Source: a virus. Taken from it: 32,931 nucleotides of DNA. The stretch covers positions 1 through 32,931 of IMG/VR virus record IMGVR_UViG_3300050016_000096; one strand, given 5' to 3'. Position 1 is the first letter of the stretch. Every line of letters starts with the position of its first letter. The position numbers and the translations under genes are program-made. The notes beneath the pieces are model-generated. The model was not told the origin of the DNA. It saw only the letters and a list, made by a program, of their open reading frames with translations, and ran no database searches. This document shows, piece after piece, positions 6,048-15,641 of this stretch.

Positions 6048-7837
6048 GGGCCAAGGTTCCCTGCTAGAAGCCAAGTATCTGTGGCCGTTTTAATCAATAC
6101 CGCCGTGGCATATCTTGCCGAAAGCGCCAGGCCCGCAGAGATGCTATGGATCGTCACGCCTCCCGCCCCCGCAATGGTAAGCGCCCCCGCCCCGTCCTGC
6201 TCTAACTGGATCGAATCCATCACCGGGAAGGCCACAGAAGCGTTAGTGGGGATCGTGAAAGTGGTCGCCGAACCGCTGGTCGACTGCACAAGCGTATTTC
6301 CTCCCGCGTGGACCCCATCTGACAATACGAAGGTGTAAGTGGTTCCACTTTGGGCATTTGCCGTATAATCCAAGCCAACATTGGCTTTTGGCAAAACCCC
6401 GGTTACCCCCGTGGTCAAAGGAAGCCCCGTGGCATTCGTGAGCGTTCCAGAGGCTGGGGTACCAAGCACCGGAGCAATAAGCGTCGGCCCGTTGTTCAAT
6501 ACCGCTGTGCTTCCCGATCCGGTAGTGGTGGCCGCAGAAATCGCCGTTCCGTTTCCAGCTAGAAGCGGGGAATTGACCGTAGTGGTCAAAGTAAGAGCCG
6601 GGGTAGCGCCACCGGAAGAGCTGCCGGCGAAGCCATTGGCGGATGCTACCGAAACCGCTGTAACCGTCCCCGCAGCACAGCTCGATCCCGTCGAAGTGAT
6701 ATTTCCGGACCCATCTGCCGTCAAGCAGCCGGAAACCGCGCCAGAATCCTGAATATTTTTAATAAAAAGCTTACTGCTAGAGTCAATCTTCCAGTTATTA
6801 GTAGAATTATCCGCCTGATTACCGTCGATATAATCACTCGTTTGCGACGTGATCAGGTTCATGGCGATAGTCGGAACAGTGGTTGCCCCAGCTTGATTTT
6901 TGATTACTAAGCTAGCAGAAGGAGAGCCAAGGGATGCGCCAGCAATTGCAACGGTTCCTGTGGCTCCATTAAACTTTTCCGTATAAAGATTTTGATTAGG
7001 GTTATAGAAAACCAACTGCCCTTGCGGGGTGGTATACTCAATATTACAGCCATTATTGGAAAACGTTCCGCTTTGACCACACAAAAGCAAGCTACTAGCA
7101 AAAGAATCGCTTACGTTTGTAAGCCGTAACCCACCCTGAAAATCAACGTAAAAATTAGGCACCCCGTTTAAATCAGCCTCAAAAGCGTGCCCCGTAAACC
7201 CGCTTGGAGAGTTAACGCCTACCATGGTCCCAGTGGTCTGCCATCCGGTGGAGGTGGTTCCGGTTGGTTCTACAAGAAATTGCGGTTTTGTTGTAGTTGA
7301 GCTGCCCCCACTAAAAACGGTGCCCACAATAGAGACGGGAGGAGTGGAGGCTGCTCCATTATCGGAATCTATCAATTGTCCGGTGAATGTTTTAGCTCCA
7401 GAAAAGGATTGCGCCACAACACTCACGCCACCGGCATTTGAAGCATCGGCAGGCTGAAGCGTAGCCACGGTTCCAGATACAGAAGCTCCATTTGCGTTTG
7501 GCGTGCTTCCATATGCTCCAAAGGAAGTAAAACCAGCCCCCGGAGGGGCAGCCCAGGTTCCATCGGCCCGCAGAAAGTTCGTGGTACCGCCACCCGAAGC
7601 CGTACACGCCCCAGAGAGGCTCGAGGTAAAAGTATTGATTAATGCTGTGAGCTGCGTGGTGGTAAGCGCCACGGGAGTCGCCGTGCCGCTGATATTTCCT
7701 AATACTGTATTGTTTCCGTTTGTTTGCAGCTTGGAATCGGAAATCGCCGCTCCGGAGAAAATATCCGCATTGGTGATTTTCCCGTCTGCAAAAGCAGTCC
7801 AAGAAAAGAGAAAAGAGAGAAAAATAAGATTTTTCAT
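6044..7837 (-). CDS. Large tail fibre-like protein with an N-terminal signal peptide
   Basis: The 597-residue protein starts [20 protein letters not shown], a textbook signal peptide with cleavage likely after FA. ATG 7837 forms ATGA with the previous stop. The body has repetitive Gly/Thr/Ser segments typical of phage fibres: [19 protein letters not shown] near residue 85, [20 protein letters not shown] around 390, [19 protein letters not shown] around 465, and a beta-rich end ([17 protein letters not shown] ... [17 protein letters not shown]). These modules are widespread in phage and environmental tail fibres. It lies between a fibre-tip-like small protein and the glycine-rich adhesin, so it is likely part of the receptor-binding apparatus. 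The signal peptide is not expected for a cytoplasmically assembled tail protein. Confidence 0.8.
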   Translation of the reverse strand: MKNLIFLSFLFSWTAFADGKITNADIFSGAAISDSKLQTNGNNTVLGNISGTATPVALTTTQLTALINTFTSSLSGACTASGGGTTNFLRADGTWAAPPGAGFTSFGAYGSTPNANGASVSGTVATLQPADASNAGGVSVVAQSFSGAKTFTGQLIDSDNGAASTPPVSIVGTVFSGGSSTTTKPQFLVEPTGTTSTGWQTTGTMVGVNSPSGFTGHAFEADLNGVPNFYVDFQGGLRLTNVSDSFASSLLLCGQSGTFSNNGCNIEYTTPQGQLVFYNPNQNLYTEKFNGATGTVAIAGASLGSPSASLVIKNQAGATTVPTIAMNLITSQTSDYIDGNQADNSTNNWKIDSSSKLFIKNIQDSGAVSGCLTADGSGNITSTGSSCAAGTVTAVSVASANGFAGSSSGGATPALTLTTTVNSPLLAGNGTAISAATTTGSGSTAVLNNGPTLIAPVLGTPASGTLTNATGLPLTTGVTGVLPKANVGLDYTANAQSGTTYTFVLSDGVHAGGNTLVQSTSGSATTFTIPTNASVAFPVMDSIQLEQDGAGALTIAGAGGVTIHSISAGLALSARYATAVLIKTATDTWLLAGNLGP

Positions 7838-8130
7838 GAGTAAAACGCCCACAAGGTTTGAGGAATAGGCACCGCGACTGGCGCGACTGCCATGGTAATT
7901 GTTTGACCGGCTACCGTATATTGACCGGAAACGCCCTGGTCCTGCTCCACCCCATCCAGGAAGAGAAGCACGTTCGCGTTTGCGGTGGGCACATTGGCCA
8001 GGGAATAAGTCACGTTAGACCCGTTGACGAGGCCCGCAGGCGTCTCCTGATGAAAAGTCACTGAGCCCCCTCCCCCTCCGCCGCCAGATCCACCACCGAA
8101 AATCCCCGCATATTGCGCCCAGAAGCTCAT
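7834..8130 (-). CDS. Small tail-fibre-associated protein
   Basis: The 98-residue protein has a glycine linker ([14 protein letters not shown]) then a beta module: [47 protein letters not shown] and a final LWAFYS. This ETP-G-NG-x-T ... L-x-L(D/N)G-x-x-Q ... YT pattern recurs in the C-terminal parts of many phage fibre and hinge proteins. The start overlaps the previous stop by one base (TAATG), and the stop overlaps the fibre start. It is likely a fibre subunit or attachment module. Confidence 0.7.
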   Translation of the reverse strand: MSFWAQYAGIFGGGSGGGGGGGSVTFHQETPAGLVNGSNVTYSLANVPTANANVLLFLDGVEQDQGVSGQYTVAGQTITMAVAPVAVPIPQTLWAFYS

Positions 8131-8534
8131 TAGGCCACCTTCCCGTTAAAGGTCGCTTGGAGCCGGCCAGTTCCGCTCGTGAAAGTAAAAACTAGACGCA
8201 AGGCGTAAGCGCCGGTGCTCCATTCAATCCAGCCTGTTCCCGTATTGCCCGAGACCGGAGCGGAAAAGGCACTGGCCAAAGCGCCATCATTCAGGCTCAC
8301 CGTAAGCGGGAGATCCGTCCAGGTACCCGCGTTATTCACCAATCCGGATGCGAAAACGCTGTAATCATCAGAAGACTGCAGCTTGATCGTTCCCACCGGA
8401 GAAGTTCCGGCCCAGGAAAGGCTATAGGAGCCTAGCGTTACAGATTGGAGAATTGTGACCGCGGAAGTGATATTTCCGGACATGTCCCCGTTGGTAATGA
8501 CGGGATTTGGTCGTAAATTTGTCCTGGTCGACAT
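8130..8534 (-). CDS. Small beta-rich tail/adhesin accessory protein
   Basis: The 134-residue protein has GTIKLQSSDDYSVF, GTWTDLPLTVSL and TGAYALRLVFTFTSGTGRL, a probable beta-sandwich resembling the 4719-5081 product. ATG 8534 is preceded by GGAG at ~6 bases; the frame extends to a TTG at 8546, which I reject as the start. It is the first gene after repeat copy 1 (8575-8594), so it may begin a transcription unit covering the fibre and lysis genes. Confidence 0.7.
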   Translation of the reverse strand: MSTRTNLRPNPVITNGDMSGNITSAVTILQSVTLGSYSLSWAGTSPVGTIKLQSSDDYSVFASGLVNNAGTWTDLPLTVSLNDGALASAFSAPVSGNTGTGWIEWSTGAYALRLVFTFTSGTGRLQATFNGKVA

Positions 8535-8574
8535 TGGGATCTCCAATTCATGGCCCGGGGTCCCCGCGCCTCAT

Positions 8575-8594
8575 TAGATTCCCAAATGATGCTT
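8575..8594 (-). repeat. 20-bp regulatory repeat, copy 1
   Basis: The minus strand reads AAGCATCATTTGGGAATCTA. It begins at the stop codon of the 1076-residue protein gene and ends 40 bases before ATG 8534. The same element occurs at 15529, 21710 and 28465, always in the orientation of transcription and before a gene block. Flanks on either side are not conserved. Confidence 0.8.
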
Positions 8595-11500
8595 ATTCTT
8601 CAATATGCGACTGCCGGGCCTGTGCCGCTTGCTCCTGCGTTCGGTATTGCCCGGCCGCTTCTCCCAGCTTCGAAGTGTCTTTTTTGTTTTTCGTCACCGG
8701 AGGGGACATGCCCTGGGCCCCTCCCATTTGATTAAAGGTGCCCTGTGCGGCCGCTAGGGAGGCCTGGGAAAAGGTGCTATCCATCGGCTGACCGTGGAAA
8801 AGGCTCAAACCATGGACCAGGTCATAAGGAACCTTGTTCCCCTCGGCCAGGTGATCCGTCATCGCCTGCGTGAGCTCCTTGCCAATCTTATCGTAAAATG
8901 AAGGGTAGAGTTTTTTCGCAATGGCCACATGCTGAGGGAGAAGCGATGAATTCTGGATGTGGTGGAGCAGCATGAGCGGCTGCTGCGCAACTCCCAGCGT
9001 ATCGTGGAAATCAGATTTTTCAAAGTCAGAGGGCTCAATTTCTTCATCTAATGGTGCCATCCTGGGGTTATAGGGGCGAATCGCGGCTATATTCCCGGCA
9101 GCGGCAGAGCCTAGCTTGGCAATCGCAGTCCCGTGATTAGGCATATAATGACCGACTTTTCCCCCAAAAGCATACATGCTGGATGGATTTCTTTGGGCGT
9201 CCTTCAGATCCTCATCCGTCTGCTCGAGCTGTTTTTTGTCCGGCATCATCTCCGAAGGGATCACCTTCGTGCCATTGAAGAGATTTTTCGCTCCGCGCTT
9301 CAGCAGGCCATCGCCCTGTTTGGCGTTTTTTATGTAATTGACACTTGCCTTAAAGGCCGCAGGATCTGGCTTCGCCCCAGAATCGAGCATATGAATAACC
9401 CCGGCCTGAGTGTTTTCCGAGGTTGCGCCCACTGCTTTTGGCAGGTTCCCGAACATGGAAATGTATTTGTCTAGGATCGCCTTAGTGCGCCAGGCTCCCG
9501 AGGTATCTAGATCATGGCCTATTTCCGCACCAAAACCTTGTCCCAGCGACTGTCCCAGCCACCCCGTGCCAGTCAAATGAGATACAAGCGCCCCTATTCC
9601 CCCGAAAATCTTTGACCAACGGTTCACCGATCGAGATCCGTTAATTGCGTTCCTTGGCTGGAACCCATAGAGCGGCGATTTTTCAAAAGCATAACGCGTG
9701 CTCAGGAGATCCAGAATCTCTGGAATAGAGCGTCCCCCAATGCCCGGAATATGTGCCAGCTTCTCTTTTGCGTATTGGGAACGATCATAAGTGACCGATT
9801 TAAGCGTGTTCTCCACCGTCGCGGGAGTTAGGCCTTTTAGGTTTTCTTTCGCTTTTTCCGCAGCTGCGAGGTTCTCCTGGGCTACCTGCAGTTCCCGGGC
9901 AGGCTGGCCGATCGCTACAGCCTCATTCATCATTTGACGCGTGCGAGGATCTCGCAATGTTGCGAGATCCTGCGAAGTTTTTTGGGATACCGCAAACGTG
10001 GGATCTGCCTCCGTTGCGGCTTTGGTCAAAGCGGGAGAAGCGTATTGGTCAATCGGCCATGTAAACTTAGTCCCGGTCTTTTGCTCAAGTTCCCTCAAAA
10101 GCGGCATTTCGTTTACATAGGTCGCTTTATTTGAGCCCAGAGCCTGGATTGCTCGCACCGCTTCATCCGGCGCTCCGTATTTGGAAATAGCGGATTTAAG
10201 CGTCATATTTTCGTCTACCGGAAGCATGGCCTCCCCGTATTTTGGCACCTGCTGCTTTAGGTAGCCGTTTAGGGCTCCTTCAAGGCTTTCAAAATAGGGA
10301 ACCAGGCCTTTAGCAACGTCTTCGTTTTGCCCAAGCCACTGGCCCCGCTTCTGGAGACCTTGAACAAGAGTTTTGGCATCGGGAAAGGAAATTGTATTCC
10401 CATTTTCGGTAATGATTCCCTCCATCACCTTTGTCAGCGCGGCGGCGCGTTCCGGGAATCCCTGCTTATTCAGCTGCTCAATCATCGGGTCCGCGGCTTG
10501 GTAGAAATCTCTCAGGCTCATGGTGCCCGGCGTCTTATTCAGAATGTCCCAGGCTTTTCCTGAATCGGCGCCGATGATATTTCCTAGTTTCTGATATGCG
10601 TCGACAGCTCCCGGAGCTGCGTCAAAAGCGTTCTGCTGCAATCCATCCGTAATTCTTTGAACTGCCTGCCTATAGAGCCCCTGCGCAGCGTCGTTCGCGT
10701 CATCGGCGGCGTAGCCCATAAATTTAAAATTGTCTCTCAGGCCCTGTTGAATAGCATTGACGTTAGCCTGAGCGGCATCCAGTTTCTGAGTGCCCGTTCT
10801 CACGCCTTCCAGCACATCATTTACATGGTCAGTTACGATCGGGAGAATATCTTCGATGCCAGGAACTGAATTAATGGCTTTTTGACGCGCAAGATAGTCC
10901 TCAATCTTTTCGTCCGGGACCCCGCCAAATTTCGTCAGCACCCGGCGCAGAAGCGGGGCCATCGTGATTCCATCATCCGGAAGCGGGCTCCCCAGCTTCC
11001 AGTTGGCTTTGATCTTATTAAGCATCTCCCCGACCGCTTCCCCAGCATCGGAGTCCGCGAAGGCTTTACCACCAGCCATGAGAGAAGATGCCCCAGCCCC
11101 ACCCACAAAGCCCAAGGCAGCACTCAGGCCCATATTCACAGCCACAGAACCGGCGGTCTGGTCCGGATCTTTCTCGATGGACTTCGTCATCTCAGCGCCG
11201 CCCTGGATCGCTGCCAATTCTGTTGCGGCCTTTACCCCTGTCGCGATTGCTTTCGCGCCCCATGGAGAGAATTTGGAAACTCCGGTTAGGGCCTTTGCCC
11301 CCTCCCCCAATGCTCCGACTGCTTCCCCAAATGGGCCCATGGCGAAGCCGGCTATGTCCGCCGGGATTCCCAGCCAATTAGACAGGCCTTTTTGCCTGCG
11401 AAGCATTTCCTCGGGAGTCGTCAGTGATGTAAGCTTATTCCCCGCATCAATACTTTCTTGGTCCAGTGGAAGGAAAATCTTTGCGGTTTCAAGAGCGGGA

Positions 11501-11823
11501 GCCAGCGGGCCAATAAGCCCTTGCCCGACCCGCTCCGCTACTGCTCCCAAGGTTTCCCCAGGGGATAGCGGCGTACTGTCATCCTTGAAATTCTCTACCG
11601 GTACGGCTCCTGAAGGAGCTGCATCGTCTTTAAATTTCTCGATCGGGATCGCCTGCCCGATATCTGGAGAAGCTGCAGCCGTTCCAGGCGCATGCGAAGG
11701 GTAGGGCGTCCCTGATTGGTCAGTTTCCAGAGGAGCGACGTAATCGGCCGCAGGAGCCCGCTCAGGAGCTGCGTCTTCCTGGAACTGGTCTACAGGAACC
11801 GCCTCCTGGGGTATTTCGTCCAT
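8593..11823 (-). CDS. Large internal-virion / DNA-ejection-type protein
   Basis: The 1076-residue protein has no enzyme motif I can identify. The N-terminus carries three copies of a short motif, [VI]P[VI][DE]xF[KQ][DE]D[AST][AT]P, at residues 9-20, 59-70 and 74-85. Then come a Gly/Ala-rich hydrophobic region (~180-240: MGLSAALGFVGGAGASSLMAGG) and long helical stretches with charged repeats. A SMYAFGGKVGHYMPNHG segment near residue 870 matches the GG motif of other virion proteins here. Size, helix content and position after the tail proteins and before the fibre genes fit the internal core/ejection proteins of podoviruses (T7 gp15/gp16-like in role). ATG 11823 shares one base with the previous stop (TAATG). 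Confidence 0.6.
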   Translation of the reverse strand: MDEIPQEAVPVDQFQEDAAPERAPAADYVAPLETDQSGTPYPSHAPGTAAASPDIGQAIPIEKFKDDAAPSGAVPVENFKDDSTPLSPGETLGAVAERVGQGLIGPLAPALETAKIFLPLDQESIDAGNKLTSLTTPEEMLRRQKGLSNWLGIPADIAGFAMGPFGEAVGALGEGAKALTGVSKFSPWGAKAIATGVKAATELAAIQGGAEMTKSIEKDPDQTAGSVAVNMGLSAALGFVGGAGASSLMAGGKAFADSDAGEAVGEMLNKIKANWKLGSPLPDDGITMAPLLRRVLTKFGGVPDEKIEDYLARQKAINSVPGIEDILPIVTDHVNDVLEGVRTGTQKLDAAQANVNAIQQGLRDNFKFMGYAADDANDAAQGLYRQAVQRITDGLQQNAFDAAPGAVDAYQKLGNIIGADSGKAWDILNKTPGTMSLRDFYQAADPMIEQLNKQGFPERAAALTKVMEGIITENGNTISFPDAKTLVQGLQKRGQWLGQNEDVAKGLVPYFESLEGALNGYLKQQVPKYGEAMLPVDENMTLKSAISKYGAPDEAVRAIQALGSNKATYVNEMPLLRELEQKTGTKFTWPIDQYASPALTKAATEADPTFAVSQKTSQDLATLRDPRTRQMMNEAVAIGQPARELQVAQENLAAAEKAKENLKGLTPATVENTLKSVTYDRSQYAKEKLAHIPGIGGRSIPEILDLLSTRYAFEKSPLYGFQPRNAINGSRSVNRWSKIFGGIGALVSHLTGTGWLGQSLGQGFGAEIGHDLDTSGAWRTKAILDKYISMFGNLPKAVGATSENTQAGVIHMLDSGAKPDPAAFKASVNYIKNAKQGDGLLKRGAKNLFNGTKVIPSEMMPDKKQLEQTDEDLKDAQRNPSSMYAFGGKVGHYMPNHGTAIAKLGSAAAGNIAAIRPYNPRMAPLDEEIEPSDFEKSDFHDTLGVAQQPLMLLHHIQNSSLLPQHVAIAKKLYPSFYDKIGKELTQAMTDHLAEGNKVPYDLVHGLSLFHGQPMDSTFSQASLAAAQGTFNQMGGAQGMSPPVTKNKKDTSKLGEAAGQYRTQEQAAQARQSHIEE

Positions 11824-13748
11824 TATTTCACCGGTATCATGAATTTGCCGGTCGGATCCAGCTTATAGGGCTTGCCGCCCATATAACGAATGCCAGACTT
11901 GGCCCCCGAAGCCTTTGATAATGCAGCTGCGGGAGCGGCCGAAGCTGGGAGCCCGTATCCCTTTTTCAGAGAATTCAATGTGGCCAAATTATCGCGGCCA
12001 AGTTCTTTATACCCCTGCCCCGAACGATAGGCATTGAAAAACTGCGTCGGGTTGGATCCTACGATAGAGCCCACAAAATTCTTCTCGCCCTCTCTAAAGA
12101 CACCCTGGGCATTCGCTCTGCGATAGGCATCCTGAACCAGCGCGGCCTTGGCCGATCCTTGATTGATCACAGCTGGGTCAAGGGATCCGCTGTTTTGCGC
12201 GGCAAATTGCTGCAGATCGCCCACTTTATTTTGCAGCTCTTGCCGGGCAATCATCTCTTCCCGGACCTTATCAGGAGGCGGGATTGACGCCTGACCAACT
12301 CCGGGCACATGAAGCTTCTGCAAAGCGTCTGCATCCTTATCCTGGCCGTTCATGCGCAGGAACTGCATACGTCTCTGAAAATCCTGCTCCGGATTAGAGC
12401 CGGGCTGGGGCCCAAGCATGGCATTTTGCACGGCCATATTGTGCTGGAGCTCAGCTATCTTTCCATCGAAAAGGCCCGAAACCTGAAGTGCCTTTGCTGA
12501 TTCCTGTGCTTGGGTACCGAAATCGGCAATTTGCTTGAATTTGGACGCGAAAATCTGCTGCGTCTGCATATTCGTCATATCCATCGCCTTGTTCAGATTC
12601 TGGGTATTTTGCAGATTATTGCTCAAAAGGCTTTGCTCGGAGCCTAAATTGTCCTTTTGGGCCTGGATATCTCTATTGATATTGTTTTGCAAAGCTTCAA
12701 ACGCGAGATCGGGACGACCGGCTCCGGAACCCATTCCCCCCAGCATTAATCCTATGCCGGTCATCAGTTTTTTGCCGGTCGACATGCTGTTAATATAATG
12801 ATCCGGGTCAATCTGCCCGCTTTGAATATCCTGAATCATCGCCTGGCGTTCTTGGCCTGACTGCTGCATATCATCATGATAAGCTTGCAGCTGCTGCTGT
12901 TGCTGCGTCGCCTGTGTTCCCGCCATGCTTCCAGCCCGCTGCGCAGTAATGGATTCCTGCACGTTCTGCTGAAGTTGGCCCTGCTTAATCTCTTGAAGAG
13001 CCTTCACTTGTGCCTGCATGGCTGCCTGAGCCCCGTAAGGGTCATTCGTCAAAGCTACTGCAGCGGGTGCAGTCTGGTCGGCAACGGTTTGATCTGGAAT
13101 CCGCGGATCTCCCACCTGAACCTGGCCCTGGGGTACACTCGCAGGAGCCGGGCCCTGATCGGCGGGAGCTGCTGCAGGCTGAGGATCAGCGGGAACATCA
13201 GGCCCCCCACCCCCAGCCATCATGACCGGCTCATGGGGATCCTGAGGCGCTGGCTTCACCTGGGAGGTTTGATCGGGCTGCATCGGTGCGCCGCCCATCT
13301 TGTTCTCTTTGATCGGAATTTGGGAATAATCCTGAATTGGCTGCTGGGGCTGCTGCTCCGCCTGTCCGCCATCTTTATAAGATTGGCCTGTTCCCACTCC
13401 GACATTTGGATTTGGAAGTGGTCGCGCCGGAGGGGTGAAAGATTGCTGATCCGCAGGTGCCGGCCGCTGCTGCATATCCTTCATCATCTTCTGCGGCATC
13501 TGAAGATTCTTTGCGCTCTGATTTCTGGCTTCGGTTCCAGTCAGATCGGTTGCTGGTTCCATTTCGGCACTCGTATCAATCGAGCCGCCCTTGGCCTCTT
13601 TCTTCGGGCTCATTGGCAGCGCGTCTAAAGCTTTGCGGAGCCCAGTGGACAGGCTATTCCTGGCTATGCGGATTTCATGGCCCTTTGGATGCTGGAGTAC
13701 CGTGGACGCGTGATCGCTCGAGATCTTTTTGAATCCGTCGAAGTTCAT
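11823..13748 (-). CDS. Gln/Pro-rich internal-virion-type protein
   Basis: The 641-residue protein begins with SSDHASTVLQHPKGHEIRIA, an N-terminal pattern I associate with phage structural proteins. A disordered Pro/Gln/Ala region (~90-250), a Gln-rich coiled region (~255-420) and a helical C-terminal domain ending YMGGKPYKLDPTGKFMIPVK follow. GYKDGGQAE adds another GG motif. It sits between two similarly low-complexity proteins with ATGA/TAATG overlaps at both ends, so the three are probably made and packaged together. A role in the internal core or DNA ejection is inferred from context and composition. Confidence 0.6.
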   Translation of the reverse strand: MNFDGFKKISSDHASTVLQHPKGHEIRIARNSLSTGLRKALDALPMSPKKEAKGGSIDTSAEMEPATDLTGTEARNQSAKNLQMPQKMMKDMQQRPAPADQQSFTPPARPLPNPNVGVGTGQSYKDGGQAEQQPQQPIQDYSQIPIKENKMGGAPMQPDQTSQVKPAPQDPHEPVMMAGGGGPDVPADPQPAAAPADQGPAPASVPQGQVQVGDPRIPDQTVADQTAPAAVALTNDPYGAQAAMQAQVKALQEIKQGQLQQNVQESITAQRAGSMAGTQATQQQQQLQAYHDDMQQSGQERQAMIQDIQSGQIDPDHYINSMSTGKKLMTGIGLMLGGMGSGAGRPDLAFEALQNNINRDIQAQKDNLGSEQSLLSNNLQNTQNLNKAMDMTNMQTQQIFASKFKQIADFGTQAQESAKALQVSGLFDGKIAELQHNMAVQNAMLGPQPGSNPEQDFQRRMQFLRMNGQDKDADALQKLHVPGVGQASIPPPDKVREEMIARQELQNKVGDLQQFAAQNSGSLDPAVINQGSAKAALVQDAYRRANAQGVFREGEKNFVGSIVGSNPTQFFNAYRSGQGYKELGRDNLATLNSLKKGYGLPASAAPAAALSKASGAKSGIRYMGGKPYKLDPTGKFMIPVK

Positions 13749-15517
13749 TTATTCTTCCGCTTTGCCATAATTCTGGCCACGAAGTCATGAGCGCCCTGGG
13801 CAGGATTGCCGCTCTGCATGATGCTATTTGGAATGACTATTCCACCAACTTCTAATTTCTTTGGCACAGTGTCGTTTGCGTACGAATTCCCCTGAACTTT
13901 TGGTGTACCCGCAATCCGCTCGCCCACAGAAAGCGCATTTTTCCCTTTTGCTACCAGCTTTGCCTTTTTTGGAGTCAGCCATACTTCCCCCGGAGATACT
14001 AGGGCGTCAACCTTGCCGCCTTTTGCGTATTCATCACTCGGGGCTGCGGGAGCCGGCGACGAAGTGTCAACCCCACTCACAACCGCGTCAACCTGACCCG
14101 GAGCCATCACAGGAGCCCCTGCTTGGTCCAGTTGATTTTGGGTCGATAACTGGTCGGCCGCCCCCTGGGATCCCTTATCAATGAAGTTCGGCCCCCCGGC
14201 TTGCTGGGATTGCGGCGTTTTTGCAGTCGCGGCCGGCTTTGCAAAAAGCTTCTTAAAAGCGCCCCCGATGCCTGAAACTGCCTTATTTGCGCCCATGCTC
14301 GATGGCTGCTGATTGCTTAGCTGCATTCCGGGAATCGAAACAACGCCGCCCTGAGTGCTCCCCACCCCCGCCAGAAACTGGCCGAAGCGAGAAGCAGGCC
14401 CGTCTTCCGGAGCCGAAATACCGCCGGTCATTCCCATAGGGGCAATGCTTGCGCTGTAATTAGCTGGAGGCGCGAAAGTCGGCACCGGACCCCCATCCGC
14501 GAAAAGAGCTGCTAGCCCGGCTATCGCCCCCGCCCCGCCGCCTGATTTTCCCTTCGCTGCCGGAGCCTGAGGCGCCGCAATCGAGGCGTTATCAGAAGGA
14601 GCCTGAACTGTCGCGGCATCCGAATCATTGGAGAAATTGGCGGATTCTACATCCCCGCCATCATCGTATCTCTGAACCATGCCGCCTTTGGCTCCCATAA
14701 CGAGGGATCCGCCCCCGGTCAGAGCTCCGGTCATCAGGCTATTCTGCTGGCCCATGGTTTGGCCGGCCAGCATTCCGTTAATATTGTTGATATTGCCCTG
14801 CATTGCGATCGCGCCCTGGTTCGCTGCGCCGGCCGCATTAAGCACATTGCCTTGCTCTGCCAGCTGGGAGCCCGTATTCGCGTTCTGCTGGCCAATTTGA
14901 TTGGCTGCCATGGTATTCGCCATTTGCCCGGACTGTTGCATGGCCCCGAGTTGCTGAGCTGCTGTGTTGGCTTGCCCTTGTGCCGCCGCGTTCTGCATGG
15001 CCGCGCCGCCCTGCTGGGCTATTTCTCTGTTCGCCAAGGCCGGGCTGATTCCCTTTTGACTGGAAATTGCTCCCGCCTGCTGGGCTGCGATATTTTGGAT
15101 ATTCGCCTGATATTGCGCCTGGGCCGGATTTGGCCCTGTCCCGTTGGCTACCCCTTGGAGCTGACCGTAAACCTGGGACTGGTTCCCTAAACCATTCTGT
15201 TGCTGGAGCGCTTGAAGAAGACCGGCTTGGCCTCCTAAGTTTTGCTGCACCCCTGCATAAGAATTCATGATTTGCTGTTCGTTTGTGGTCCCGAAAAGAC
15301 TTGAAGGCCCACCGGGAGCCGCGAAGCCGGTTCCATTAATCCCGCCATTCAGCCCAAATTGGCTTCCCATGCCGGTCCCGGTCGTGTCAGTGAGACTTCC
15401 GCCCCCAACCACGCCTCCGCCTAGGATTGCACCCGTGCTAAGCTTGCCGCCCGATACATCACCGCCAAGATCAAAATGCGGTCTCAATTTGCGAACAAGA
15501 GTTGGGCGTAGGGCCAT
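13745..15517 (-). CDS. Gly/Ala/Gln-rich virion protein with VSPGE-type C-terminal module
   Basis: The 590-residue protein has an N-terminal Gly-rich segment, then a long Gln/Ala/Asn-rich helical region (~95-265: QQLGAMQQSGQMANTMAANQ), then GGMVQRYDDGGDVES. The C-terminal module contains DALVSPGEVWLTPKKAKLV, GNSYANDTVPKKLEVGGIVI and a final AHDFVARIMAKRKNK. This C-terminal combination is one I recall from many environmental podovirus-like structural proteins; its function is unassigned. ATG 15517 has AGGAG 6 bases upstream, and repeat copy 2 ends 11 bases before it, so it starts a translation block (13745, 11823 and 8593 genes). Confidence 0.65.
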   Translation of the reverse strand: MALRPTLVRKLRPHFDLGGDVSGGKLSTGAILGGGVVGGGSLTDTTGTGMGSQFGLNGGINGTGFAAPGGPSSLFGTTNEQQIMNSYAGVQQNLGGQAGLLQALQQQNGLGNQSQVYGQLQGVANGTGPNPAQAQYQANIQNIAAQQAGAISSQKGISPALANREIAQQGGAAMQNAAAQGQANTAAQQLGAMQQSGQMANTMAANQIGQQNANTGSQLAEQGNVLNAAGAANQGAIAMQGNINNINGMLAGQTMGQQNSLMTGALTGGGSLVMGAKGGMVQRYDDGGDVESANFSNDSDAATVQAPSDNASIAAPQAPAAKGKSGGGAGAIAGLAALFADGGPVPTFAPPANYSASIAPMGMTGGISAPEDGPASRFGQFLAGVGSTQGGVVSIPGMQLSNQQPSSMGANKAVSGIGGAFKKLFAKPAATAKTPQSQQAGGPNFIDKGSQGAADQLSTQNQLDQAGAPVMAPGQVDAVVSGVDTSSPAPAAPSDEYAKGGKVDALVSPGEVWLTPKKAKLVAKGKNALSVGERIAGTPKVQGNSYANDTVPKKLEVGGIVIPNSIMQSGNPAQGAHDFVARIMAKRKNK

Positions 15518-15528
15518 CAGATCTCCTA

Positions 15529-15548
15529 TTGATTCCCAAATGATGCTT
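15529..15548 (-). repeat. 20-bp regulatory repeat, copy 2
   Basis: The minus strand reads AAGCATCATTTGGGAATCAA, 19/20 identical to the other copies (second-last base differs). It lies just upstream of the AGGAG and ATG of the gene at 15517 and about 95 bases after the stop of the tail protein gene. Confidence 0.8.
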
Positions 15549-15563
15549 CTGTATAAAGTCGGA

Positions 15564-15640
15564 GGCGGGTTGCGCGAAAGCGAAACGCTGAGCTGTGGGA
15601 TATGTTTGCCCTAAAGGATAGCCGCTATGGGTCACCCGCC
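15564..15640 (-). other. Possible structured RNA: 77-nt element closed by a 7-bp inverted repeat
   Basis: The minus strand starts GGCGGGT and ends ACCCGCC, pairing perfectly over 7 bp, in the gap right after the stop at 15642. Length is tRNA-like, and a small ATAG-CGG-CTAT hairpin lies inside, but there is no T-loop consensus or canonical anticodon arm. There is no U-run, so it is not a standard terminator. It may be a decayed tRNA or chance pairing. Confidence 0.25.
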
Positions 15641-15641
15641 A

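Noticed and set aside
10964-11704. 246-codon plus-strand frame
   Set aside because: Antisense of the 1076-residue protein gene; no start signal and no recognisable features.
12876-13628. Leu/Arg-rich 250-codon plus-strand frame
   Set aside because: Antisense of the Gln/Pro-rich virion protein; Leu and Arg runs come from CAG/CTG complement.
15554-15640. Small coding frame reading through the gap into the 15517 gene
   Set aside because: No start codon with a ribosome-binding site, and it ends arbitrarily inside the next gene; the gap is better described as intergenic.
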